64,000 nucleotides of DNA from Arthrobacter sp. MYb23 (GCF_002979775.1 NZ_PCPR01000001.1:124001-188000); one strand, 5' to 3'; shown: positions 43,712 to 52,850, counted from the first letter of the stretch. Notes: generated by a model from the sequence alone, not told the origin. Translations and numbers: made by a program.

Positions 43712-45283
43712 CTAGTCCGGCATCGACATGGTCCGCAGGTCCAGTTGCCGGAGTACCCTGTCAGCTACTTCAGGATCGGTACCTGGCTCGTTGCGGGCCG
43801 CCACTACTTCCTGGCGGGCGGCATCCAGGGCGATGGTTTGCACGGCAATGGAGAGCTCCCGTCCACGCTTGCGTTTCTCCGCAACGGATTCGTTCTTTAG
43901 CGTCCCGTCCAACAGCTCCGCATGGAGGCGCCGCATCTTTTCCTTGACCAGGGTTACCTTCTCGGCAGGGAGTTCCTTCATGAGGTCGTGGTCCTTCAGC
44001 GCGGCCACTGCAGCCGACTGGGCCCGCTTGGCCAGGACCTTCGCGGCGTCCTGTTCATGTGTTCCGTCCTCCGTCGCGTCCAGTACGCGCATGAGCCACG
44101 GCAGAGTAAGTCCGGGGAGGACCAGGGTGGCAAGGAGGACCGCACAGGCGATCACCAGGATCTCATGGCGGGCAGGGAAGTCGCTGCCGTCCGGCAACGT
44201 CATGGGGAGCGCCAAGGCCAGCGCCAGGGTGGCCAGGCCGCGCATGCCACACCATGTCAGGATCAGCACTTCCTTGGGCGACGTTGGTTGCAGCAGGTTT
44301 CTCCGTTTTTGTGCGGTGAGGGCGAGCAGGCCCAGCCACAGGAAGCGCACCACGAACACCAGAATGCAGATCACCACGGCCATGCCGATCATCCCGAAAA
44401 TGGCGGTGCCTTCATCGCGGATGACGTGACGGATTTCCAGCCCCACCAGGCCAAAGGCAAGCCCGGTGGCCAGCAGCTCCACTACATCCCAGAAGGCGGT
44501 CCGTGTAATGCGTTCGGCAGCGTCCTGCGGCCGCGTATGGCGCTGAAGTTCCAAAGCGGTGACGACGACGGCCACCACACCTGAGGCGTGCAGCTCTTCC
44601 GCGAGGATGTAGGCGGCGAAAGGAACCACCAGGGTTACGGCACTGCGGGCAACCATTGACGTCACCAGCGTGGTGATGAACCTTGTGAGCCAACCCATCG
44701 CGATACCAATGACCACGGCCAGTGCAGCGCCTATGACAAACTGCGGAATGACTTCAGGGCCCACTTCCTTGCCGGACATGGTTGCCGCCACCGCTGCCTG
44801 GAAGATCACGATTGCCGCGGCGTCGTTGAAGAGTCCTTCGCTTTGGAGGACCGTGATGAGCCGGCGCGGCATGTGCACGCGGCCCGCCACGGACTCCACA
44901 GCTACGGGGTCCGGAGGGGCCACCATGGCACCCAGGGCAATCGCGGCTGGAATGCCGATTCCCGGGATCATGAGCCAGGCAGCACCGGCCACCACTGCAG
45001 TGGAGACCACCACCAAGGCCACGGCCATCAGAAGGAGTGTCCGCCAGCGCACGCGGAAAACCGCCCAGGAACTCTTCTGCGCCGTAGCGAACAGCAAGGG
45101 CGGAAGGAAGATCGGCAGGATCAGTTCAGGCGAGATCTCAAACTCGGGGAAGCCGGGAATGAAGGTTAGCCCAACAGCCAGGAGGAGCATCAGGACCGGA
45201 TAGGGAAGCCGGAGCCTGTCCCCCAAGCCCACTGCAACCACCGTCGCAAGCAGCAACCCGACAATGAGCGCCAACTGATCCAT
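43712..45283 (-). CDS. Na+/H+ antiporter, CPA1 (NhaP) family
   Basis: 523 aa with about 12 helices and a cytoplasmic C-terminal helical domain (from about residue 405). The family centre is GAMVAPPDPVAVESVA and LQSEGLFNDAAAIVIF (ion-binding Asp), with WCGMRGLATLALALALP (conserved Arg) later. It exchanges Na+ or K+ for protons in pH and salt homeostasis. The ATG at 45283 is chosen over a codon 30 bases upstream because family members begin MDQLALIVGLLLA. Confidence 0.9.
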   Translation of the reverse strand: MDQLALIVGLLLATVVAVGLGDRLRLPYPVLMLLLAVGLTFIPGFPEFEISPELILPIFLPPLLFATAQKSSWAVFRVRWRTLLLMAVALVVVSTAVVAGAAWLMIPGIGIPAAIALGAMVAPPDPVAVESVAGRVHMPRRLITVLQSEGLFNDAAAIVIFQAAVAATMSGKEVGPEVIPQFVIGAALAVVIGIAMGWLTRFITTLVTSMVARSAVTLVVPFAAYILAEELHASGVVAVVVTALELQRHTRPQDAAERITRTAFWDVVELLATGLAFGLVGLEIRHVIRDEGTAIFGMIGMAVVICILVFVVRFLWLGLLALTAQKRRNLLQPTSPKEVLILTWCGMRGLATLALALALPMTLPDGSDFPARHEILVIACAVLLATLVLPGLTLPWLMRVLDATEDGTHEQDAAKVLAKRAQSAAVAALKDHDLMKELPAEKVTLVKEKMRRLHAELLDGTLKNESVAEKRKRGRELSIAVQTIALDAARQEVVAARNEPGTDPEVADRVLRQLDLRTMSMPD

Positions 45284-45428
45284 GTTCCTGCTTCCCCTGA
45301 TGTTGCACGGCACTTCCCCAGACCCAGCCGAAAACCCAGGCCACGCCGAAAAAGTTCCCTACCAACATATCCCGGGGCGCAGGCAGTCCACGCGGGATGA
45401 CGCGTCCGCCAGCGCCTCCGCTGCCGGG

Positions 45429-46085
45429 TCAGTCTTCCGTGAGGGCGTCCACCACGTCTTTGGTTCCGTCTTTGAACGCGATGGTCCGGCCGATGGTTCC
45501 CGGCAGTTCCAAAACGGCGGCTGTCACCAAGGCAACGTTGGCCCGGGAGGTCTCCGTGCCGTTGCCCGGATTCTCCGGATCAGGTTGGATCAATCCCGTG
45601 GCAGGTTCATCGGTGAGCGTTCCCGGGCCCAGGACGGTCCAGTCGAGGTCCGTGGAGCGCAAGTAGTCATCCGCAGCCGCTTTAGCCTCGGCGTAGGCAA
45701 AGAACGGGTTGTCCGCGGGCACTCCGTGGTCCTTGGCGGCACCGATGTAGGACACCATCACATACCGCTTGACCCCGGCCTCGGACGCAGCGTCCATCGA
45801 CCGAATGGCAGCGTCACGATCCACGGCATAGGTCCGGGAAGGATTCCCTCCTCCGGCTCCGGCTGACCAGACCACGGCATCATGGCCCTGTAGCGCTTGG
45901 GCGAGTTCCGCCGTCGTCGAATTTTCCACATCCAGCACCTCAGCGGAGGCGCCCGTCTCCGTGACATCTGCCACATGATCGGGATTTCGAATGAAAGACG
46001 TGACGTCGTGACCTTCGCCACTAAGAATGCGGGACAGATGCAGGGCCACTTTCCCGTGGCCGCCAATGATTGCGATTCGGCTCAT
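45429..46085 (-). CDS. NAD(P)-binding SDR-like (NmrA/YwnB-type) protein
   Basis: 218 aa Rossmann fold: MSRIAIIGGHGKVALHLSRIL is the dinucleotide loop (GGxGKVA), DAVVWSAGAGGG the second conserved turn, and YAEAKAAADDYL the YxxxK-like element of atypical SDRs. Function uncertain; relatives are putative epimerases or redox sensors. The ATG at 46085 fits the fold; a weak -10-like CAGAAT lies 6 nt upstream. Confidence 0.8.
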   Translation of the reverse strand: MSRIAIIGGHGKVALHLSRILSGEGHDVTSFIRNPDHVADVTETGASAEVLDVENSTTAELAQALQGHDAVVWSAGAGGGNPSRTYAVDRDAAIRSMDAASEAGVKRYVMVSYIGAAKDHGVPADNPFFAYAEAKAAADDYLRSTDLDWTVLGPGTLTDEPATGLIQPDPENPGNGTETSRANVALVTAAVLELPGTIGRTIAFKDGTKDVVDALTED

Positions 46086-46113
46086 GGATCTATTCTGTCC
46101 CACCCAACAAAAA

Positions 46114-46145
46114 AAGACCCCGCAGGCCAAAAGCTGCGGGGTCTT
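46114..46145 (-). terminator. Terminator of tRNA-Met
   Basis: A perfect 12-bp stem AAGACCCCGCAG with its complement, 8-nt loop. On the minus strand it is followed by a run of T residues. It lies 6 nt after the tRNA 3' end. Confidence 0.85.
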
Positions 46146-46151
46146 GCTCTG

Positions 46152-46225
46152 TAGCGGTGGGGAGGCTCGATCTCCCGACCTCACGATTATGAGTCGTGCG
46201 CTCTAACCAACTGAGCTACACCGCC
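46152..46225 (-). tRNA. tRNA-Met (anticodon CAT)
   Basis: 74-nt cloverleaf on the minus strand: acceptor GGCGGTG with CACCGCT, D arm with AGCTCAGTTGGTTAGAGC, anticodon loop CTCATAA (CAT), T arm GGGAG-ATCGAGC-CTCCC. Elongator type, because positions 1-72 form a G-T pair rather than the C-A mismatch of an initiator. CCA is not encoded. Confidence 0.92.
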
Positions 46226-46239
46226 ACGAATGAGAAAAA

Positions 46240-46276
46240 CCTGTGTCAAGCCGGTCAAAAACCGCCTTGACACAGG
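46240..46276 (-). terminator. Terminator of tRNA-Thr
   Basis: An 11-bp stem CCTGTGTCAAG (46240-46250) with CTTGACACAGG (46266-46276), followed on the minus strand by TTTTTC. It separates the two tRNA genes, so each is its own transcript. Confidence 0.8.
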
Positions 46277-46287
46277 CCCTCATTCAG

Positions 46288-46359
46288 AGCCCCCCACCGG
46301 AATCGATCCGGTGACCTCGTTCTTACCAAGAACGCGCTCTACCACTGAGCTAGGGGGGC
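46288..46359 (-). tRNA. tRNA-Thr (anticodon GGT)
   Basis: 72-nt cloverleaf on the minus strand: acceptor GCCCCCC with GGGGGGC, discriminator T, D arm TAGCTCAGTGGTAGAGC, anticodon stem CGTTC/GAACG with loop TTGGTAA, T arm ACCGG-ATCGATT-CCGGT. CCA is not encoded. Confidence 0.92.
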
Positions 46360-46511
46360 AACGAGTAAATACTCTACCGGACGATTTCAGAAGCTACAAA
46401 TCGGCGAAAAAACGCGGAAAAACGGCGCCGACACAATTTGCGAAGGCGTCATTTTTCTGATCCAACTGCGGCTTCATCGGCCGTCGAAGTCCGCCCTTTC
46501 GAGGCTCGCTG

Positions 46512-46991
46512 TCAGGGCAGCCGGAGCACCTGTCCGGGGTAGATCCGATCCGGATTGGGCACAGTGTCCGCGTTGGTGGCGATGAGGGCACCCAGGTCCA
46601 CGCCGTACTGCGCAGCTATCCCGCTCATGGTGTCGCCCTGCTCCACCACAACCTCCGTGACCCTCGGTGCCACCGGTCCCGGCTGCCCGGCCCCTGCGGC
46701 GGCCTCAGCGGCGGCTTCCTCCGCTTGTGGGCGGACTTCAGGGGCCTCGGGCTCCAAGCCCTCATTCGCGGCCTCCTGCGCTGCTGCAGCGTCCGCGGCC
46801 TCCTGCTGCCGGGCCGCCTGTGCCGCTGCAGCTTCCGCTGCGGCCTGATCTGCTGATGAAACCTCGACGGCGGCAGCATCCTCAGCTGCCTGGGCCACCG
46901 CAGTCCGGTCTACCGGAACTGACTCGCTTCTGTCCTCAACGCCCTTTCCGCCGAAGCCCAGGCTCTTTCTTACGTTGTCCAGCAATCCCAT
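46512..46991 (-). CDS. LysM-domain protein without signal peptide
   Basis: 159 aa. MGLLDNVRKSLGFGGKG, an Ala/Glu-rich low-complexity middle (residues about 35-105, likely helical), and a C-terminal LysM domain (VEQGDTMSGIAAQYGVDLGALIATN, ending YPGQVLRLP). LysM binds peptidoglycan or chitin, yet no export signal is present, as in the cytosolic Kbp/YgaU group. The ATG at 46991 has AGGAGG 6-7 nt upstream. tRNA-Thr lies downstream. Confidence 0.85.
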   Translation of the reverse strand: MGLLDNVRKSLGFGGKGVEDRSESVPVDRTAVAQAAEDAAAVEVSSADQAAAEAAAAQAARQQEAADAAAAQEAANEGLEPEAPEVRPQAEEAAAEAAAGAGQPGPVAPRVTEVVVEQGDTMSGIAAQYGVDLGALIATNADTVPNPDRIYPGQVLRLP

Positions 46992-47078
46992 GGAGCACCC
47001 TCCTGCGTTCGCTTGCGGCCAGTCGGCCAGCACCTTGATGGTACGGCGGGGCGGGGACGCATGTAACCCCGTTAAACA

Positions 47079-47114
47079 CGTCAGGGGGCCGACTCGAAAG
47101 CCGGCCCCCTGACG
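47079..47114 (-). terminator. Terminator of the DeaD-type helicase gene
   Basis: A 13-bp perfect stem CGTCAGGGGGCCG (47079-47091) with its complement (47102-47114); on the minus strand followed by TGTTTAA. Confidence 0.8.
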
Positions 47115-47142
47115 GAAACTACTTAGTGATGACCACCAAGGA

Positions 47143-47193
47143 AGTGTTTACCACTTGCCAGTGTTTACCACTTGCCAGTGTTTACCACTTGCC
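47143..47193 (-). repeat. Triple 17-bp tandem repeat at the helicase stop codon
   Basis: Three exact copies of AGTGTTTACCACTTGCC. On the minus strand each is GGCAAGTGGTAAACACT, encoding Gly-Lys-Trp-stop; the first copy supplies the actual C terminus. Confidence 0.95.
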
Positions 47194-49359
47194 CTTGCGG
47201 TTGAAATCGCGGTGTCCACCTTCGCCGCCACTGCGGGGCTTGCGTGCACCATCGCCGTGACCGCCGAAGCGGGATCCGCTGGCCTGGCCGCGATCGCGGT
47301 CGCCGAAGCTGCCTGCGGTGCGCTCGGAGCGGTCGCTGTAGGAGCGGCCACCACGGTCAGCGGAGGTACGCTCGCCGCCTTCGGACTTGCGGAAGTCCTT
47401 CTTGAAGCCACCGTTGCCCTTGAAGTTGCCACCGCCACGGTTTTCGCGGTCGCCATAGCCGCCACGTCCACCACCCTGGTAGCTGCCACGATCGCCACTG
47501 GGCTTGCGGCCGTTGTCCAGCTCAAGGTTGATCAACTCGCCACCGATGCGGGTGCGGGACAGTGCGCGCAACTGATCGGCGCTCAGGTCTGCCGGGAGCT
47601 CCACCAGGGAGTGGTCCGAGCGGATGTCGATGCCGCCGATCTGTGCGGAGGAGATGCCGCCTTCGTTGGCAATGGCGCCGACGATCGAACCCGGCATGAC
47701 GCGCTGGCGGCGTCCCACGGAGATCCGGTAGGTGGCGTTGCCTTCGGTGAGTGCGCGGGTCGGGCCACGCGAACCGAAGCCATCCTTGGAGCGCTCACGC
47801 TTCTGGTATTCAGGAGCGGCCGGCAGTTCCTTGACCAGCAAGGGCTGTCCACCCTGGGCCATGACGGCCAAGGCTGCAGCGATTTCCGAAGCCGGAACGT
47901 TGTGCTCTTCCTCGTAGGAGGAGATGAGGTCACGGAACGCTGCGACATCCTCGGAAGCGAGGGTCTCGGTGATGCGCTCGGCGAACTTGCCCAGACGCAG
48001 GGTGTTCACGGTCTCAGCAGTGGGCAGGTGCATCTGCTCAACCGGCTGACGGGTTGCCTTCTCGATGGAACGCAGCAAGTACTTCTCACGCGGCGTCATG
48101 AACAGGATGGCGTCACCGCTACGGCCTGCACGGCCCGTACGGCCAATGCGGTGCACGTAGGACTCGGTGTCGTGCGGGATGTCGTAATTGATGACGTGGC
48201 TGATGCGCTCCACATCAAGACCACGGGCAGCGACGTCGGTGGCCACGAGGATATCGATGCGGCCTTCCTTCAGTGCGTCAACAGTGCGCTCGCGCTGCTG
48301 CTGCGGGATGTCGCCGTTGATGGCGGCAGCCTGGAAACCGCGGGACTTCAGCTTGTCGGCGAGGTCCTCGGTAGCCATCTTGGTCCGCACGAAGGCAATA
48401 ACGCCGTCGAACTCTTCAACCTCGAGGATGCGTGTCAGGGCATCGAGCTTGTGCGGGCCCATGACCTGGAGGTAGCGCTGCTTGGTGTTGGCGCCGGTGG
48501 TGGTCTTGGACTTCACCGAGATTTCAGCCGGGTTGTTCAGGTACTGCTTGGACATGCGGCGGATCTGGCCCGGCATGGTGGCAGAGAACAACGCAACCTG
48601 GCGGGTTTCCGGGGTCTGCTGGAAGATCTGCTCAACGTCATCGGCGAAGCCCATGCGCAGCATCTCGTCAGCTTCGTCCAGTACCAGGTACTGGAGCTCG
48701 GAAAGGTCCAGGGAACCCTTGGCGATGTGGTCGATCACACGGCCGGGGGTACCCACAACAACCTGTGCACCTCGGCGCAAGCCGGCGAGCTGGGGGCCGT
48801 AAGCCGAGCCACCGTACACCGGGAGGACGGTGAAATCGTCAATGTGCTTGGCGTAGGAGGTGAAAGCCTCAGCAACCTGAAGGGCAAGTTCACGCGTCGG
48901 AGCCAGGACCAGTGCCTGGGTCTTGCGGGACGGGCCATTGAGGTCGTGAAGTTCAGCCAGGCGGGACAGCGCAGGAACGGCGAAAGCCGCGGTCTTGCCG
49001 GTACCGGTCTGGGCGAGGCCCACAACGTCGCGGCCTTCGAGCAGCAACGGGATGGTGGCTGCCTGAATGGGGGACGGCTTCTCGTAGCCGACGTCCTGAA
49101 GGGCGGCCAGGACGCGTCCGTCGATGCCAAGGTCGACGAACTTGACGCCTTCTTCTTCTTCCTCAGCGTCTGCCTTGGGAGCAGGAGCTTCGGTGAAGGC
49201 GGGGACTGCAGTCTCAGCTGCAGGAGTCTCGACGGGGGCAGCGGCAACGGCCGGTGCTTCAGCTTCGGCGGGAGCGGAGGTTTCTGCAACATCAGCAGAA
49301 ACGGGGGTCGCTACATCAGCGGACTCGGCGTCGAAGTTTTCGTTGAGATTTTCGGTCAT
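47182..49359 (-). CDS. deaD: DEAD-box RNA helicase, DeaD/CsdA type
   Basis: About 725 aa. An acidic N-terminal tail of about 70 residues, then the helicase core: AQTGTGKTAAF (motif I), PTRELALQ, GTPGRV, LDEADEML (motif II), SATMP, VATDVAARGLDV and HRIGRTGRAGR. A DbpA-type RNA-binding domain follows, then a C-terminal Arg/Gly/Ser/Asp-rich tail of about 100 residues. It remodels RNA in ribosome assembly and cold adaptation. The ATG at 49359 is chosen (GAGGA upstream, spacing long); an ATG at 49380 has none. The 3' end is a triplicated repeat. Confidence 0.92.
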   Translation of the reverse strand: MTENLNENFDAESADVATPVSADVAETSAPAEAEAPAVAAAPVETPAAETAVPAFTEAPAPKADAEEEEEGVKFVDLGIDGRVLAALQDVGYEKPSPIQAATIPLLLEGRDVVGLAQTGTGKTAAFAVPALSRLAELHDLNGPSRKTQALVLAPTRELALQVAEAFTSYAKHIDDFTVLPVYGGSAYGPQLAGLRRGAQVVVGTPGRVIDHIAKGSLDLSELQYLVLDEADEMLRMGFADDVEQIFQQTPETRQVALFSATMPGQIRRMSKQYLNNPAEISVKSKTTTGANTKQRYLQVMGPHKLDALTRILEVEEFDGVIAFVRTKMATEDLADKLKSRGFQAAAINGDIPQQQRERTVDALKEGRIDILVATDVAARGLDVERISHVINYDIPHDTESYVHRIGRTGRAGRSGDAILFMTPREKYLLRSIEKATRQPVEQMHLPTAETVNTLRLGKFAERITETLASEDVAAFRDLISSYEEEHNVPASEIAAALAVMAQGGQPLLVKELPAAPEYQKRERSKDGFGSRGPTRALTEGNATYRISVGRRQRVMPGSIVGAIANEGGISSAQIGGIDIRSDHSLVELPADLSADQLRALSRTRIGGELINLELDNGRKPSGDRGSYQGGGRGGYGDRENRGGGNFKGNGGFKKDFRKSEGGERTSADRGGRSYSDRSERTAGSFGDRDRGQASGSRFGGHGDGARKPRSGGEGGHRDFNRKGKW

Positions 49360-49753
49360 AGGGGGAAATTCCTCATCCATAGGGCAGTCGGCGCGGCCCG
49401 GTTGGGCTTGGCCGCATTACTCGTCGCGAGAAACAGGAAAGGTGCCCTGCTTTCGCAAGAAGTCCGGCGCTATCGCAATCCCATGGCAGGACTTCCCGCT
49501 GCATCTCTTGGCTGCTATCCCAGCAGTCTGTACAGCGTTTTCTTTAGCCGGCTCTCCCTATGAAAATGCCCACACACATTTGCGGGCCCCAACACTTACC
49601 AGTCCTGCCTCAAGAATTGGGCAGGATAAAGGGATTTCCGGAGTGGGGGATATTTCAAGTGTAGGGCACAGAGGCCCATCACCGCGACTTGAGGGACGGC
49701 AAAGGCCGGGTGAGCTTGTTCACACCCGTATCTGGTGGTGCAGGGGCGCCGCC
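49360..49753. other. Intergenic region and probable long 5' leader of deaD
   Basis: 394 bases between the MOSC stop and the helicase start, both on the minus strand. No coding region or clear hairpin terminator is seen. Long 5' leaders are typical of cold-inducible deaD genes, so much of this may be transcribed leader; this is inference. Confidence 0.35.
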
Positions 49754-50410
49754 CTAGAGGCCGCTTCTGCGCAAAACTTTTTCGAAGACGGGGTGGTAGT
49801 CCTCCTGCAACCGGATCTCTCCGTCGGCATCTGCATCCAGCAGGATCTGAACCAGTTCTGCGGTGGGTTCGCTGAACCACTGGCCCACAGTGATGCCGTG
49901 CTTGGGTACGAAGGTGCGGTGGAGGTGGTCTCCCGCAGAAATCGTGCCTGTCTTGATCACCCGGAGGTAGGTTCCAACCCGGCCGGCCTGCGTGAAGCGC
50001 TTCACCCATTGCGGCTCGCCAATCACCCGTTGGAACGTGGCACAGGGAACACGGGGGGACGTGACCTCCAGCTCAACGTCCAAGCCGATCTTCCACCGTT
50101 CGCCAATGACAGCCCCGGTGGTTTCGATTCCCGTGACCCGCAGGTTCTCGCCGAAAATTCCGGCAGGCATCTCCCGCTGCAACTCTTCTGACCAGTAGTC
50201 CGCGTCCGCCTGCGAATACGCATAGAGGGCCTGATCTTCCCCGCCGTGATCCACCCGGTTTGCCTGGACATCCCCATGCAGCCCCAGCTTGTGGACCTTC
50301 ACAGGCCCCTCCACCGGACGCTTGTCCATGCCCGTGACGCCCACACTCCCCGCGGGGTCGGGCAGCAGCTGGTGGACACGGCAGACGGCAAGGAGGGATG
50401 CGGTGTTCAT
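49754..50410 (-). CDS. MOSC-domain protein (YiiM-like)
   Basis: 218 aa. VHKLGLHGDVQANRVDHGGEDQALYAYSQADADYW and GIFGENLRVTGIE are family hallmarks, and SPRVPCATFQ holds the conserved Cys that could accept sulfur or bind molybdenum cofactor. A C-terminal three-helix extension is present as in YiiM. Probable role: molybdenum-cofactor-dependent detoxification of N-hydroxylated bases. The ATG at 50410 is preferred: TACACT lies 7 nt upstream and no Shine-Dalgarno exists. Confidence 0.85.
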   Translation of the reverse strand: MNTASLLAVCRVHQLLPDPAGSVGVTGMDKRPVEGPVKVHKLGLHGDVQANRVDHGGEDQALYAYSQADADYWSEELQREMPAGIFGENLRVTGIETTGAVIGERWKIGLDVELEVTSPRVPCATFQRVIGEPQWVKRFTQAGRVGTYLRVIKTGTISAGDHLHRTFVPKHGITVGQWFSEPTAELVQILLDADADGEIRLQEDYHPVFEKVLRRSGL

Positions 50411-50417
50411 GGACACC

Positions 50418-50423
50418 AGTGTA
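50418..50423 (-). promoter_or_regulatory. Leaderless -10 (TACACT) for the MOSC gene
   Basis: On the minus strand TACACT lies 7 nt before the ATG at 50410. Confidence 0.4.
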
Positions 50424-50488
50424 CGTACGTCCCTGGCCGGCAGGGCCGGGGTGGCCCAGATGGGCCGGGGTGCCAGTGTGGCCCAGGA

Positions 50489-51163
50489 CTAAGGATCGAA
50501 GCGGTAGCCCATGCCCGCTTCGGTATGCAGGTGCCGCGGCTCGGCAGGATCCCGCTCCAGTTTCCGCCGCAGCTGGGCTATATAGACGCGCAAGTACTGC
50601 GTTTCCTTCGCGTACGCCTGTCCCCAAACCTGGGTGAGGATCTGCTGCTGACTCACCAGCTTCCCCTTATTACGGACCAGCAGCTCCAGGATGTTCCATT
50701 CCGTGGGTGTCAGGCGCACTTCCGAGCCATCTTTGAGGATCTTCTTGCCCGCCAGGTCCACCATGAAGTCCGTGGTGGACAGCGTTGGTTCCTCATGTTC
50801 GGTGACAACCCGGCGCGAGGCGACCCGAAGCCGCGCGAGCAGCTCATCCAAACCGAAAGGCTTGGTCACGTAGTCGTCCGCACCGGCGTCGAGCGCTTCA
50901 ACCTTGTCCTCCGAGGCGTGCCGCGCGGACAGCACAATGATGGGCATGCTGCTCCAGCCACGAATGCGCCGGATGATCTCCACCCCGTCCATGTCCGGCA
51001 AGCCGAGGTCCAGCACCACGATCTCCACGGGTTGCTTGGCGGCAGCTTGCAGGGCGTCGGCGCCGTTTCCCACAGTCAGCGCCTGGTAGCCGTGGGCTTG
51101 AAGGGTCACCTGCATGGCGCGGGCAATGCGGGCTTCATCCTCGACGATCAGCACCAGCGTCAT
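50489..51163 (-). CDS. kdpE: KdpE-like OmpR-family response regulator
   Basis: 224 aa. Receiver: LVLIVEDEARIARAMQ with the acidic pocket, phospho-acceptor Asp in VLDLGLPDMDG, Lys in VTKPFG. The winged helix (RLTPTEWNILELLVRNKGKLVS, QYLRVYIAQLRRKLE) ends RHLHTEAGMGYRF, characteristic of KdpE. It overlaps the kinase gene by 4 bp. The KdpFABC potassium pump it normally controls is absent from this window. Confidence 0.88.
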   Translation of the reverse strand: MTLVLIVEDEARIARAMQVTLQAHGYQALTVGNGADALQAAAKQPVEIVVLDLGLPDMDGVEIIRRIRGWSSMPIIVLSARHASEDKVEALDAGADDYVTKPFGLDELLARLRVASRRVVTEHEEPTLSTTDFMVDLAGKKILKDGSEVRLTPTEWNILELLVRNKGKLVSQQQILTQVWGQAYAKETQYLRVYIAQLRRKLERDPAEPRHLHTEAGMGYRFDP

Positions 51164-52698
51164 TGCGCACCCCCTGTCCACAGCGGCAAGGTGACCACCA
51201 TGGTCAAGCCGCCACCCGGCGTCGGCTCCGCAGCGAGCCTGCCGCCCATGGCCTCGCTGAACCCCTTCGCGACGGCCAGGCCCAATCCAATCCCGCCACC
51301 AGCGCTGATGCCCCCGCCCGGCGACGGCGACGGGGATGAGGAATCACCGAAGCGTTGGAACGGCTGGAAAATATCCACCACTTCCCTGTGCCCCACTCCC
51401 CTGCCGTGATCAATGATCCGCAATTCGCTGGCAGGCCGGTCCCCCAGAGTGATCCCCTCACCCGCGCGGGCAGTGAGGACAACATCGGAGTCCGGCGCAT
51501 ACTTCACGGCGTTCTCCACAATGTTGGCCACCACCCGCTCCAACATTCCGGCGTCGGCCTGCACCGGGGGAAGATTGGGCGGCAATTCATTACGCAGCCG
51601 CTCCCTGGAAACTCCCCGCAATGCCTGGGGCAACACTTCAGCCCACACAATGCCCGTCAGCAACGGATTGACCGCGTCCGCCGTAATGCGCGACATGTCC
51701 AGGAGGTTGTCCACTAAATGGTCCAGGCGGTCGGCATACTCCTCAATGGTCTCCAGCAACTCGCGTTCCACGTCCGGCGGAAAATGCACGTCCTCTTGGC
51801 GCAGGCTGCTGACAGCAAGCTTGATTCCGGCCAACGGGGTCCGGAGGTCATGGGAGACAGCGCGCAGGATGGAGGTCCGCATCTTATTGCCCTCAGCCAA
51901 CCGCACGTTGTCACGCCGGCTTTCCACCAACTGCTGCCTGTCCCGGACAGCCACCACGAACGCCCCGAACGCGGCCAGCATCCGGTGCTGGTGGGCTGAC
52001 AACGGACCGCCGCGCAGCAGCAAGGTGTAGTGGGGATCGACGACGGCGGCATGGTCTGCGGCGGCGTGGGTCACCGGCGGATTGGGGCCGGCACCCGCCA
52101 GGACACGCCATTCCGGTGACGCACCGGCCGCACCTCGTGCAGAGGAACCTTCCGGAGGTGACCCCAGCAGCGTCACCGCTTCCATGCCCAGATTGCCGCG
52201 CACTTTTTCAAGGAACGTTTCCAGGCTTCCATCCGAGCTCAGGATGCGCAGGGCGAGCTCACTGAGGGCCGTGGCCTCGGCCCCGGAGCGGGCTGCCTCC
52301 TGCGCCCGGCGGCTGGCAAGGCCCACTGCGAGCGCAACCCCGCAGGCCACCGCAAGAAAAACCACCAACGTGAACAAAGTGGTGGGATCGGCGATGGAAA
52401 GGGAACCCACCGGGTCAGCGGAGAAGTAGTTAAGGAGGAAACTGCCCAGCACCGCGGCGACCACTGCCGGCCACAAACCGCCGATGGCTGCCACCGCAAC
52501 AGCCACGGCCAGTTGCAACAGCATGATCATGGCGAAGTTGCGGAAACCGAGGACTGTGACCATGAGTTCGATGCCCGGCGGCAACAAAACAGCCAGCACC
52601 AGGCCCGTGATGACCCGTCCAGCGCCAATGCCGCGGACCGGCGGGAGCCTCAGCAGCACGCCGTCGTCGCCGTTGCTATTTGCTTCAGGTCCCGCCAT
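51160..52698 (-). CDS. KdpD-like histidine kinase lacking the N-terminal osmosensor
   Basis: 512 aa. Residues about 28-135 are the four-helix DUF4118 region of KdpD, then a GAF-like domain, HisKA with phospho-acceptor His in AVSHDLRTPLAGIKLA, and HATPase with NIVENAVKYAPD and GGGIGLGLAVAKGF. The N-terminal KdpD and universal-stress domains (about 370 residues in E. coli KdpD) are missing. The ATG at 52698 follows AAGGA at 8 nt. It signals to the overlapping KdpE-like regulator. Confidence 0.85.
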   Translation of the reverse strand: MAGPEANSNGDDGVLLRLPPVRGIGAGRVITGLVLAVLLPPGIELMVTVLGFRNFAMIMLLQLAVAVAVAAIGGLWPAVVAAVLGSFLLNYFSADPVGSLSIADPTTLFTLVVFLAVACGVALAVGLASRRAQEAARSGAEATALSELALRILSSDGSLETFLEKVRGNLGMEAVTLLGSPPEGSSARGAAGASPEWRVLAGAGPNPPVTHAAADHAAVVDPHYTLLLRGGPLSAHQHRMLAAFGAFVVAVRDRQQLVESRRDNVRLAEGNKMRTSILRAVSHDLRTPLAGIKLAVSSLRQEDVHFPPDVERELLETIEEYADRLDHLVDNLLDMSRITADAVNPLLTGIVWAEVLPQALRGVSRERLRNELPPNLPPVQADAGMLERVVANIVENAVKYAPDSDVVLTARAGEGITLGDRPASELRIIDHGRGVGHREVVDIFQPFQRFGDSSSPSPSPGGGISAGGGIGLGLAVAKGFSEAMGGRLAAEPTPGGGLTMVVTLPLWTGGAQ

Positions 52699-52850
52699 GG
52701 CTACATCCTTACATGCTTCCAAGCATGGGGACTTATCCCCATTTACCGCTGTCACCCGTGCCTGCGCGGCACACAGGGACTAGGCTTGCTCTGAGTATTC
52801 TGGTCCGGCGTGGCGCTGGACACTTCAACGGTCTATCCAGGGGGATATAC

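Noticed and set aside
47155..49563. 802-codon frame antisense to the DEAD-box helicase gene
   Set aside because: It is the reverse shadow of a strongly biased high-GC gene whose motifs are all on the other strand.
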